DNA from: Prosthecobacter sp.
GTDB taxonomy: Bacteria; Verrucomicrobiota; Verrucomicrobiia; Verrucomicrobiales; Verrucomicrobiaceae
Assembly: GCA_017853885.1 (NCBI GenBank)
Contig: JAFMIR010000034.1
Coordinates: forward strand, 1-40,546
Reading direction: 5' to 3'
Length of the DNA stretch: 40,546 nucleotides
Below the pieces are notes generated by a model, which saw only the letters and a list, made by a program, of their open reading frames with translations, was not told the origin of the DNA and searched no databases. Below are positions 14,087-22,045 of the stretch, in pieces. Both the position numbers and the translations under genes were made by a program. The first letter of the stretch is position 1. Every line of letters starts with the position of its first letter.

Positions 14087-15781
14087 TTAACTTTCATAAG
14101 TCAGATCTAAAACTTTTTTCAGCGCATCTAAATCCGTCTTGCCTTCAGCCATTAATTTTAAGCCATTGTCACGCAGGGAAGGCAATCCAGATTCTCGCCT
14201 CACCTCAGATTCAAGCTCATATGGAGTGATTTCACCTTTTGCTAGCCTATCACCGAGCTTTGGAGTGATGGGTAAAATTTCCAAAATAGCCGTGCGTCCA
14301 GCATAGCCACGACCATGACAATCTGCACAACCCTCTTTGTGATGCGTAAAAAGAGAACGACGCAACCAAGAGTTATCCAAGTGAAAAAGCCTAATTTCTC
14401 TTTCCGAAAGACCATCGATTCTTTCCTTACAAGTTGGACAAAGCAGCTTGACCAATCGCTGCGCGCAAGCCGCTTTTAATGTTTGCGCTATTTTCCAACG
14501 TTCCATACCCAATTGCTGAAAGCGTTCTATAATTTGGGAAGCTCGCGGCGTATGAATCGTGGTAAGCACTTTGTGCCCCGTAATGGCTGCTTCGATGGCC
14601 AACTCGGCGGATTCACGATCTCTCACTTCACCCATAAGAATGACATCCGGATCAGATCGCATAAAGCTAGCAATCATCGGCTTGAACTCCGTGGAGTCTC
14701 TCAAATCACAATGCGTCACTCCAGGAATCTCATCTTCAACAGGATTTTCCAAAGTCAGCAGATTGTCTTCGGGGTGATTTAGTTCACGCAACATCGCGTT
14801 GAGCGTGGTTGATTTACCTGAACCGGTTGGTCCTGACATGACGATAATGCCGGATGGCACTGACATTGCCTTCTCGAGTTCAAACAATGTGTCTTGATCG
14901 AAAGCTAGTGTTCCCATCCCAAGACGCGCCTCAAGATGCGTCTTGTCGAGAAGACGCATTGTCACGTGATAACCTCTGTAGGTTCGATGCCGCTCGTAAC
15001 GCACCCCAACAGCCCGCCCGTAGTAACTGGCCGTGAAACGTCCAGAGATACCTGGGCGTTTACTGCGCTCTTCAGGTGCTAGTCGCATCAAATTAAGCAA
15101 AAAAGCATCAATACGATCACGCAATTTGAAGGGGGTCTCAATTTTGACACCAAGTGAACCATCGACTCTGAAGCAATAATGAAAGCTGTTTTTTTCAGTC
15201 TTGATGTGAATGTCTGAAGCATGCTGTTTAATTGCATCACCCACCATGCTAGCCACAAGCTGCGCTACTGGCTCTTCATAGTGACATGTCACGTCAAAAT
15301 CAGGCGTTTCATTGGAAAATTCCTCTACTTCTACCGCTTCCAATTCAGCTCGACTCGGTCCGGATGAACTTGTGACCCCTTCAATAACAGCCGAGATTTC
15401 AGAGGCAAGTGTAACGATTTTTAGAACTTCATCGTCGGGAAAGCGTGTTGAACAATAATCATCGGCTCGATAATCCCATGGATTAGCGACCGCCAGCAGA
15501 ACCTGGTTTGAACTGCTGCGTTTCAAGGGTACAAAAAACCCACGTGACATGATTACGGGGTCACAATAGCTTGCAAAATCTACGTCCACTATCTCTCTAA
15601 TCTGCGGAAAAGCCGGCAATCCGGAAGCGCATCCTACAGCGCCCAGCATTCTAGTCTTTGAGGTTTTTCGGACCAGTGATTCATCCGAAAGAGCCTCATG
15701 ATTTGAGCTAGCAATTCTAAGCTGGTTTATGATCAACCGTTGTATTGTATGGTTGAATTCAACACCTAAATTGAGGTTCAT
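14087..15781 (-). CDS. Filament assembly ATPase (PilB/GspE family)
   Basis: 564 aa cytoplasmic motor for filament extension. The N-terminal domain (about 1-135) resembles T2SSE_N. Walker A GPTGSGKS at 317-324, Asp box TLENPVE at 343-349 (the usual Asp is Asn here), Walker B VILMGEVRD at 380-388, His box TTIHT at 407-411. A tetracysteine zinc site C448/C451 and C485/C488 is typical of GspE/PilB and absent from PilT. The start ATG forms an ATGA overlap with the preceding gene. Paired with the platform protein downstream. Confidence 0.93.
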   Translation of the reverse strand: MNLNLGVEFNHTIQRLIINQLRIASSNHEALSDESLVRKTSKTRMLGAVGCASGLPAFPQIREIVDVDFASYCDPVIMSRGFFVPLKRSSSNQVLLAVANPWDYRADDYCSTRFPDDEVLKIVTLASEISAVIEGVTSSSGPSRAELEAVEVEEFSNETPDFDVTCHYEEPVAQLVASMVGDAIKQHASDIHIKTEKNSFHYCFRVDGSLGVKIETPFKLRDRIDAFLLNLMRLAPEERSKRPGISGRFTASYYGRAVGVRYERHRTYRGYHVTMRLLDKTHLEARLGMGTLAFDQDTLFELEKAMSVPSGIIVMSGPTGSGKSTTLNAMLRELNHPEDNLLTLENPVEDEIPGVTHCDLRDSTEFKPMIASFMRSDPDVILMGEVRDRESAELAIEAAITGHKVLTTIHTPRASQIIERFQQLGMERWKIAQTLKAACAQRLVKLLCPTCKERIDGLSEREIRLFHLDNSWLRRSLFTHHKEGCADCHGRGYAGRTAILEILPITPKLGDRLAKGEITPYELESEVRRESGLPSLRDNGLKLMAEGKTDLDALKKVLDLTYES

Positions 15782-16386
15782 GATTTAAAATGTCTATGCA
15801 TCATGGTTTCCCAAGTCGATAAATCGGTGCAAAAACAGAAAATAAATGCTGACTCCTGACTAATGCTTCTCAACTCGTGATTAATCCAGTCGGATGCAAC
15901 CAAAGCTGAAACAGGATTGATTGAAGCAACATGAATGACACTGCTTTCCCCCACAAGCATCGAAGGAGCTCCCAACGTCATGCAGATCTCACGCAGGCTT
16001 TGGCATTTATCGTAAAGGGATAATTGACGCCCTGGAAGCTGGCCAAAACTCCACTGGTGAACTCGAGCAACCAAGTGATTGCGTAATGCTTTTTGGAAAC
16101 GGACTAGTTCCGCTTCAACAGACAACGAATTTTTTTGAGCTTGATTCTGCGCTGTCAGTTGGAGGAAGTCCGTCTTGAAACCTGATGATGTGTTAGCTTC
16201 ATGCTCGTATGCAGAAAAAAGAACATCGGAATCAATGGCATTTAACTCACCTTCCTGAATAAGAATTTGAAGCGTTTTTTCCGCCACACGCTTCAGGATT
16301 TTTAAGATATCTTCCTTTCCCGATTTTGATGGGAAAACCAAATCAGGAATAACACAATTCATATAAATGCTTGTCTCCGTTGCCAT
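15778..16386 (-). CDS. Cytoplasmic protein of unknown function between secretin and assembly ATPase
   Basis: 202 aa with no signal peptide and no membrane helix. Predicted mainly helical in the first half (KEDILKILKRVAEKTLQIL, FQKALRNHLVARVHQW) with a short beta-like tail near the C-terminus (SAFIFCFCTDLSTWE). No family recognised. It is fused to the ATPase by an ATGA overlap at 15778-15781, which suggests stoichiometric production with the motor. A regulator or adapter of the ATPase is a reasonable guess without direct evidence. Confidence 0.7.
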   Translation of the reverse strand: MATETSIYMNCVIPDLVFPSKSGKEDILKILKRVAEKTLQILIQEGELNAIDSDVLFSAYEHEANTSSGFKTDFLQLTAQNQAQKNSLSVEAELVRFQKALRNHLVARVHQWSFGQLPGRQLSLYDKCQSLREICMTLGAPSMLVGESSVIHVASINPVSALVASDWINHELRSISQESAFIFCFCTDLSTWETMMHRHFKS

Positions 16387-16401
16387 TGAGCTGAATCCAA
16401 A

Positions 16402-18156
16402 TCATTCTTTAACGCCCTGTTTTTTTTCAAAAATCCTCTGAAGCCATGAACGCTTCTGTTCTTTGTTTTGATTGGTTTGCTTTTTTGTGTGCTCATCACT
16501 TTTTTTATCCTTAGAAACCCCATTGAAGATTTGGCCATCAATCATTTCCATGTCTTGCATTTGAACTCCAGAAAACTCTCTCACACGTCGGTTAATATCA
16601 GGCATCGCAGTGAGTTCTGAGGCATAGTAGACTTGGGGAGTGATTACAAAAACGAGACTAACTTGATCAAGTGCTTTGTTGTTTGAACTAAAAAGCTTAC
16701 CAATGAGAGGGATTGAACCAATCAACGGAATTTTATTGTTGCCTGAGTTTGAGCTGTAGTCCAAAAAGCCCCCAAGGAAAAGTGATTGGCCTGCTGGAAT
16801 TCGACTGACCGCCTCGACGGTTGACTCACTAACCCTAGGGAACACATTAGTTCCCCGACCTGCAACTAGCTCTACAATTTTCGCTACACGCGGCCGAAGC
16901 TTCATGCGCACAGTGCCATCTGGAAGGACAGTTGGAGTAACTGTCAATGTGACACCAATTTCCCGACTTTTTTCCGGCTCAGCTGCTGGATTAGGATCTT
17001 GTAAGTCAATTTTATAACGCACAAGATCAGTAACGTTCTGTCCAGCAGCTGTGTTGGTAATGTTTGAAGTGATGATTGGATAACGATCTACAATGGAGAT
17101 AATGCCCTGTTCATTATCTTCAGTGATGATGGTTGGGCAGGCTTCTTGGGTCGCAAGGTTGGCACTCTCAAGAGCACGAAGTATCGCTTGCGCCTGCAAA
17201 TCACTAAAAACCAGCCCTGAGCCAACATCGTTTATTCTGCTTAAAGTATCCACCGGTGCTGCTGTTGTTCCAGACCTCGTGACAGTATTAACGTCAGGTA
17301 AGTTAAAAAGAGCATTTAGGCTTTGTTGAGTCGTAATAGGAACGCCGTTAGTTCCTAACGAACGACTCCAGTCAACACCTACTTGGCGCCCTTGGCTTCT
17401 TGTGATGCGCAGCACCCGCACATTGATCATGATCTGCGGTTTTGCCTTGTCAATTTGTTCAAGCAACTTGCGCACACGCTCAAGCCTGATTGTGTTATCC
17501 GTTACGAGCAGAGTGTTTGTTTTTTCCTCAAACTCAATTTGACCCTTTTGGGGAGTGAGCATTGGACGAATAATCGATTTCAATTTCTCAAAATCAGATC
17601 GCACGACACCACCAGTCACTCCTCCAGCACTATCCGAACTCGTGCTACCGCCTTCACTATCACTCGAAGTCGCCGACTCACCAGTAGCCGTCGTGTCACG
17701 AATAAGTGGTGCCCCTCGAAGATACTTCAGCTGGTAGCTCATCACTTCCATGGGAAGCTTGGCCATTTGCGCTTCATTCATCAGTGTCAATGTGGACTGC
17801 TGCTGATGAAGTGATAAACCGAAAATGACTGCCAGCTCTTCCATTTGAGCAAGGGGGTCATTCGTCCGCAAATGCCCTGTAACATTGTACTCAACATCAT
17901 TGAGTTCATTGTTATAAAAAAACTGCAAGCCAGCTTCGTGAGCAAGGAACTGAAATACTTCATTTATTGGAGCTTTTTCGATCCAATAACCATCATCGAT
18001 CTGTTTACTCGACTTTGCCGCAGCAAGAAGTTTGTTCACATCGGATACACCGGCGCCTGGATTAGGCCGCTGCGAGGGAGGCAACTCTTGTGCCACAACC
18101 AAACGGCACCAAAAACAAACATTGAAAAACAAGGCAAGATAGAAGTTAGATTTCAT
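16402..18156 (-). CDS. Outer-membrane secretin (GspD/PilQ family)
   Basis: 584 aa. Signal peptide (LALFFNVCFWCRLVVAQE, cleavage near residue 22). N0/STN-like domain near residues 60-120 (VFQFLAHEAGLQFFYN), an N1/NolW-like domain with LRGAPLIRDT and IEFEEKTNTLLVTDN, and a Ser/Gly low-complexity stretch near 160-190. The secretin domain ends in SRIPAGQSLFLGGFLDYSS and KIPLIGSIPLIGKLF, with the terminal beta-strand LVFVITPQVY. The last 60 residues are Lys/Gln-rich, possibly a pilotin-binding or peptidoglycan-binding tail. It forms the channel through which the filament passes. Starts by ATGA overlap with the PilP-like gene. Confidence 0.93.
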   Translation of the reverse strand: MKSNFYLALFFNVCFWCRLVVAQELPPSQRPNPGAGVSDVNKLLAAAKSSKQIDDGYWIEKAPINEVFQFLAHEAGLQFFYNNELNDVEYNVTGHLRTNDPLAQMEELAVIFGLSLHQQQSTLTLMNEAQMAKLPMEVMSYQLKYLRGAPLIRDTTATGESATSSDSEGGSTSSDSAGGVTGGVVRSDFEKLKSIIRPMLTPQKGQIEFEEKTNTLLVTDNTIRLERVRKLLEQIDKAKPQIMINVRVLRITRSQGRQVGVDWSRSLGTNGVPITTQQSLNALFNLPDVNTVTRSGTTAAPVDTLSRINDVGSGLVFSDLQAQAILRALESANLATQEACPTIITEDNEQGIISIVDRYPIITSNITNTAAGQNVTDLVRYKIDLQDPNPAAEPEKSREIGVTLTVTPTVLPDGTVRMKLRPRVAKIVELVAGRGTNVFPRVSESTVEAVSRIPAGQSLFLGGFLDYSSNSGNNKIPLIGSIPLIGKLFSSNNKALDQVSLVFVITPQVYYASELTAMPDINRRVREFSGVQMQDMEMIDGQIFNGVSKDKKSDEHTKKQTNQNKEQKRSWLQRIFEKKQGVKE

Positions 18157-18764
18157 TTTTTCGGGGTCATGGGCTCTACGGGCGTCATACCGGCTTCAAA
18201 CTTCGAAGACTGTTCCTTTGATGAAGTGATTTTAAGCTGAGGTAAAAAATCGTGCTTTAAGATACCCGACTCTTCTCGCTGCAGATCGTAGAAATGAATC
18301 TGTGTAGCACCAACTTCCACCACTTTGGCCCAAAAGACTTCATCTTTGTAGGAAAGCTGGACGACATCTCCCTCTGCCACATATCGTCCTCCGATAAGAA
18401 ATCTTTTCTGAAGTGGATTCAATCCATTAAGCCTTAAAGTTTGAAGCGCTTGATTAAGAGTTATTTTCGCTGTTGCGCGCGAGGTTTCATCAATGAGCAC
18501 AGGCTCTGCTTCCTCACGAGGAAATGTGGAAAGCCCAAATGGATCCACATTGCGCTTGCGCACACTTAAACGCTTTGCGTTTTCCTCAATAGATTCTGCG
18601 CTAGGTAACAGTTCAGATTTTGGAAGCCAATTTGCTGTCGCTTTACCAATAAATAAAAACGGCTGTTTAGATTCAACAGGCTTAACTGCTGAAGACGCAT
18701 TTTGTGCTCGAGCTAGCCACGTAGGAGTAGAAACAAGCATCAGCGCTGTAAGGAAAAGCTTCAT
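18153..18764 (-). CDS. PilP/GspC-like periplasmic secretin partner (tentative)
   Basis: 203 aa with a signal peptide (KLFLTALMLVSTPTWLARAQ, cleavage near residue 21). The second half has the pattern LNGLNPLQKRFLIGGRYVAEGDVVQL, then FWAKVVEVGATQIHFYD. This matches the LxGxxxxxxxxAIIGGxxyxxGD...VxxIxxxxVxL arrangement of the homology-region domain of GspC/PilP, which binds the secretin N0 domain. Position directly upstream of the secretin and downstream of PilO-like and GspL-like genes supports the call. No lipobox, unlike PilP. Assignment rests on pattern and gene order, so it is tentative. Confidence 0.6.
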   Translation of the reverse strand: MKLFLTALMLVSTPTWLARAQNASSAVKPVESKQPFLFIGKATANWLPKSELLPSAESIEENAKRLSVRKRNVDPFGLSTFPREEAEPVLIDETSRATAKITLNQALQTLRLNGLNPLQKRFLIGGRYVAEGDVVQLSYKDEVFWAKVVEVGATQIHFYDLQREESGILKHDFLPQLKITSSKEQSSKFEAGMTPVEPMTPKK

Positions 18765-19321
18765 TTTTTACCCTCCACCGCTTTCCAAAAGACGTGAGTC
18801 AATTCCATTTCGAGAAATTCACGTTTAGATACCAAGTTTGATTTGCGGCTAATCTTCATTTCTTCAAGCATTGTTTGAGGCATTAGCGACTCCACTTGCA
18901 ATAAAACTTCCTGCATAGGACCAGTGCCGCCTTGAAAACTGCTCTTGACGCGCGCCATGTCACTTTTGACCTGACCACCAAGACGTCCTCGATCTCCAGG
19001 AAACACCAAAGCTGTTCTCACCAGTTCAATATCACGATACTTAGGCAAAGTAGCATCCAAGATGCGAGTGAAAATCTGCCCCGGCTCAGTCTTAAGAATG
19101 GATTTTTGATCCTCAAACATCTTGCGGTTCGGAGTAATAACCGCCTCGAGTTTTTTCATTACATTGGTGCGCAATTCATGTTGTTTGTAGGCTTGCTCTT
19201 TCGCGTCTCGCGTCTCTTCCAACTCACCAACTCCCATGAGAACGGCAACGAGCAGCATGCAATTGAATGCTGCTGGAGTGATAAGTCCGTACCGAATGAT
19301 GGGGCGTGTATAAGCGCTCAC
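18761..19321 (-). CDS. PilO/GspM-like inner-membrane protein
   Basis: 186 aa. One membrane helix near residues 12-33 (YGLITPAAFNCMLLVAVLMGVG) followed by a coiled-coil-like stretch (ELEETRDAKEQAYKQHELR) and a small C-terminal domain. This is the layout of PilO and GspM: short cytoplasmic end, one TM, periplasmic coiled coil and ferredoxin-like fold. The start is a GTG at 19321, 15 bp after the preceding gene; the next ATG would remove the membrane helix. It likely forms the inner-membrane alignment complex with the GspL-like protein. Gene order M/N-O-P-Q supports this. Confidence 0.7.
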   Translation of the reverse strand: MSAYTRPIIRYGLITPAAFNCMLLVAVLMGVGELEETRDAKEQAYKQHELRTNVMKKLEAVITPNRKMFEDQKSILKTEPGQIFTRILDATLPKYRDIELVRTALVFPGDRGRLGGQVKSDMARVKSSFQGGTGPMQEVLLQVESLMPQTMLEEMKISRKSNLVSKREFLEMELTHVFWKAVEGKK

Positions 19322-19336
19322 GTTTAAGAAAGAATA

Positions 19337-21181
19337 TCAAAAAATTTTGTCCATTGGGAGTGCAAAATCATCTTTTTCTGAGATGGCTTGAGTAATGGTT
19401 GCTTCAAAACTAAATGGAAAAGAAACGGTAGGCTCACTAGCAATTTCAGCTGCTGAAGCTTGAGGATTGAACTGTGCGTTGCGTCCTTGTGTGAGAGAAA
19501 TGACAAACTGTCTTGAAGGTTGGGGGTTGAGTGCTTTCTCGCCGGTAAGTGTAGATATCCGCTTGAAGAATTCGCTTAGGCCTTCTTGGCTATTGAGGTT
19601 GTTCAGAGCTTGAAGTGACTGCGCTTTAGCCAACCCTTTCAGTTTCCACGTGCGGTTCAAGCCAGCGAAGGTTTGTTGAACGGCCTTTGGATTCGCCGAG
19701 GCAGTGCGTGATGTTTCAATGTTGTAATTGAAACTTTCGAGACGAACACCTGACTCCTCGGGGAACAATTGCAACAACAGCTCCATGTTCACCCATCCGC
19801 GTGAACGCGGCTTCAAGAAGCTTTCGGCAAGGTCCATTTGGCGCTTTTCTTCAATCAGCTTTTTATGTTTGGATTCGGTTTGCCGCACTTGTTCTTGGGT
19901 CAAAACCCAAGAAGGCTTTCCCATCGCATCGTAGAAGGAGATAACGCCATAGAAAAACATGCCGACGACCGAAAGCAGGAGCATATTGGTAAACCATTTC
20001 GATAGTCTTAAGAGGCGAAGATCCTGTCGAGTTGGGTACAATTCATCCAAACGCCCCGTGTTCATGAAATTTTGTTTGGCCCAGGTCGTCAGTAACTCTT
20101 TGAAGGTATCTGAGCGCACTAGAGGCGGGCCCGCTTTCAGAAACTGCTCTACTCCGACTGAATCATATATCATCAATTCAGGCCGGTGGCCCGGAAGCAA
20201 TTCAAGAGCAGCTTGATCCTCCAAGCATAGAAGCTCAAAGTGCACTTGCTGCCGACTTGCAGAGAAAGCTTCCAATTCTTGCGCCACTGACTGCAAAACA
20301 GTTTTTTTATCTGAAATAACCAAAACGTCGAGACTGGTCATTTCAGCCCCCAAGGACATATTCCAAAGAACATCGCCAAATGAAGAAGGATACAACAAGC
20401 CTGCGCGATGAGAGAAACTTCGAACAGCGCACAGTTCGCCAGACTGGTTGAGTGCAAATACAGCCGTGAATTTATGATAGCAGACAGCAACCAAAAAAGC
20501 ACCATCCAAACGGGGCTTAAGCCAAGGCAAGGCCGCAAAGGCTTCGACAGTCGCACACGCTACTGAGACCCGAACTGGGACACCACGATCCTCTCCGCCC
20601 GCGATCAGTTTTTTTAAAAAACCCTCTCTATTACGAGAGAGTGACACAGCAACACAGTGGTCAGCACCTGATGAAGCCCCCGTGATCGGCAAAGGACACC
20701 ATGTATTCAATTCAAGAGATACATCTTTGTTGGCAAGAACTTCGCAGGGATCATCCCTCAAACAATATCGCAATATCTGAAGATCCCCACCTTCATCACC
20801 AAACTGTTCCGAACGTTTTGCGAGTTCGGCCAATCCGAACTCGTCAGCGACGTGTAAAACAACTCCCAGTGCCTTAGGCTTCTCTCGGAAGAACTCAGCT
20901 GAGGACAGCAGAAGAGCTAATATATCGTCCACTCCTTCGTCAGTAGTCAGAGATACTAATGGCACGGGTGGCCCTGTGGTCCAAGCACGTGATGCACGAT
21001 CAAAAACTACCGAGATGACTTCCCTGCCGCCATCAAACCACAAATGCCACTGCCATAACAACTCATCAGGTGATTTATACCAATTTGCATCATGCGACCT
21101 ACTTGTCTGCGATGCCACCAAACGAGCCTGATGAAATAATTCATGCTGCTGCAATTCATTGGGATCAGAAATTGCCTGCAT
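19337..21181 (-). CDS. GspL-like protein: PilM-type cytoplasmic domain joined to a PilN-type membrane/periplasmic domain
   Basis: 614 aa. Residues 1-390 are soluble and may adopt an actin-like fold as in PilM/GspL (segments ISVVFDRASRAW, ADHCVAVSLSRNR, GAFLVAVCYHKFTAVFAL). One membrane helix spans about 395-417 (KWFTNMLLLSVVGMFFYGVISF), followed by a coiled-coil stretch (RQTESKHKKLIEEKRQMD) and a periplasmic domain to the C-terminus with IETSR and WKLKGLAKAQSL. Fusing the PilM and PilN roles in one chain is what GspL does in type II secretion. ATG at 21181 follows AAGGG. No exact motif proves the actin-like fold, so the call rests on size, topology and order. Confidence 0.65.
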   Translation of the reverse strand: MQAISDPNELQQHELFHQARLVASQTSRSHDANWYKSPDELLWQWHLWFDGGREVISVVFDRASRAWTTGPPVPLVSLTTDEGVDDILALLLSSAEFFREKPKALGVVLHVADEFGLAELAKRSEQFGDEGGDLQILRYCLRDDPCEVLANKDVSLELNTWCPLPITGASSGADHCVAVSLSRNREGFLKKLIAGGEDRGVPVRVSVACATVEAFAALPWLKPRLDGAFLVAVCYHKFTAVFALNQSGELCAVRSFSHRAGLLYPSSFGDVLWNMSLGAEMTSLDVLVISDKKTVLQSVAQELEAFSASRQQVHFELLCLEDQAALELLPGHRPELMIYDSVGVEQFLKAGPPLVRSDTFKELLTTWAKQNFMNTGRLDELYPTRQDLRLLRLSKWFTNMLLLSVVGMFFYGVISFYDAMGKPSWVLTQEQVRQTESKHKKLIEEKRQMDLAESFLKPRSRGWVNMELLLQLFPEESGVRLESFNYNIETSRTASANPKAVQQTFAGLNRTWKLKGLAKAQSLQALNNLNSQEGLSEFFKRISTLTGEKALNPQPSRQFVISLTQGRNAQFNPQASAAEIASEPTVSFPFSFEATITQAISEKDDFALPMDKIF

Positions 21182-21238
21182 GACATTGGACCCTTGAAGT
21201 GGTCTCCATCAAATGATGGCGGCTTTTTTGCCAATCTA

Positions 21239-21673
21239 TTACCAATCAGTGGTATCTGATGCAGCCAAGACGTGGGTCGAAGTAGCTCCGCTACCAGCAA
21301 AATCGCAATTCCCATAAGGAGTGCCAATTGCTGGCACCGTTCCCGCCCAAGTATAAACGCCCGTACCAGATGGGCAAGCGGGTTCGGTCTCCATCAGCAA
21401 GCCTGCACCAAATACATCGGTGGAAGCAAGCGTAGAACCCACATTGAGGTTTTGCATATTTGCGGCTGAGCGAACCGCTTTCTGCACTGCTGCCAATTGC
21501 ATTTTACATTTTGCTTTATCGGCACCCTGACGATAGCTGCCAAGCCCAATAAAAACCACAGCAATTAGTCCTAAGATTAATGCTATCACGAGGCTGATTT
21601 CGATCAGCGTCATACCTGCATTGGTGAAGTTGCTTTTTCCAAGACGGTTAGAGGAATTGAATTTAATTTTCAT
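21239..21673 (-). CDS. Probable major type IV pilin/pseudopilin
   Basis: 144 aa prepilin. A 20-residue leader with Lys/Asn ends in Gly20, then MTLIEISLVIALILGLIAVV: Met +1, Glu +5, hydrophobic helix. The mature 124-residue domain carries Cys residues (KCKMQ, PACPSG, NCDFAG), which could form a C-terminal disulfide loop, and the C-terminus is acidic (TTDW). It is the first gene of the minus-strand operon and has its own upstream region with palindromes, as is usual for the most abundant subunit. ATG at 21673 is chosen because an upstream in-frame start at 21709 would lengthen the leader beyond normal. No clear Shine-Dalgarno is visible in the AT-rich leader. Confidence 0.85.
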   Translation of the reverse strand: MKIKFNSSNRLGKSNFTNAGMTLIEISLVIALILGLIAVVFIGLGSYRQGADKAKCKMQLAAVQKAVRSAANMQNLNVGSTLASTDVFGAGLLMETEPACPSGTGVYTWAGTVPAIGTPYGNCDFAGSGATSTHVLAASDTTDW

Positions 21674-22045
21674 AATAATTAAATAATAGCTTTGCAGACA
21701 TCTGTCCACTAGGAGTTCAGAGGGTTACCCTATTTCGTGCTTTTGGTAAGTTTGTTGAACGCCTTTCATGCAAATAAATCGCATTTATTTAGCTGAATTT
21801 TAAATTCTGCATGTGTTCATGGAAATAAGGCTTGTGTAGCCCCCCATTAATTTGGAGCGTTTTTTTGAGCGAGTTTATAATGTAATTCTGCTTATAGCGG
21901 TGTGCTGGGCTTAGCGGCGGGGGCAAGAAGGCGTTCGCTGAGATGCAAACGGGCGCCATCTTTCCTGTATCTTTGCTGCATGATATGGGCCCTTTTTTGT
22001 GCACGCTCGCAAATAACCACGCCCTCACTGTTAAACGATACCTTT
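21674..22045 (-). promoter_or_regulatory. Upstream region of the pilus minus-strand operon with palindromes
   Basis: A 372-bp gap between the transporter gene's stop and the pilin start. Three palindromes stand out: AGGGTTACCCT at 21721-21731, AAATAAATCGCATTTATTT at 21772-21790 (perfect 8-bp arms, 3-nt centre) and GCTGAATTTTAAATTCTGC at 21792-21810 (one mismatch). The last two are both 19 bp and lie one base apart, 100-137 bp upstream of the pilin ATG. A -10-like TATTAT lies about 14 bases before the ATG. No gene or clear terminator for the transporter operon is seen in the rest. Regulator unknown. Confidence 0.45.

Noticed and set aside
21772..21810. AT-rich palindromes as a terminator of the transporter operon
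   Set aside because: They are about 235 bp beyond the transporter stop, lack GC stems, and lie nearer to the pilin start.
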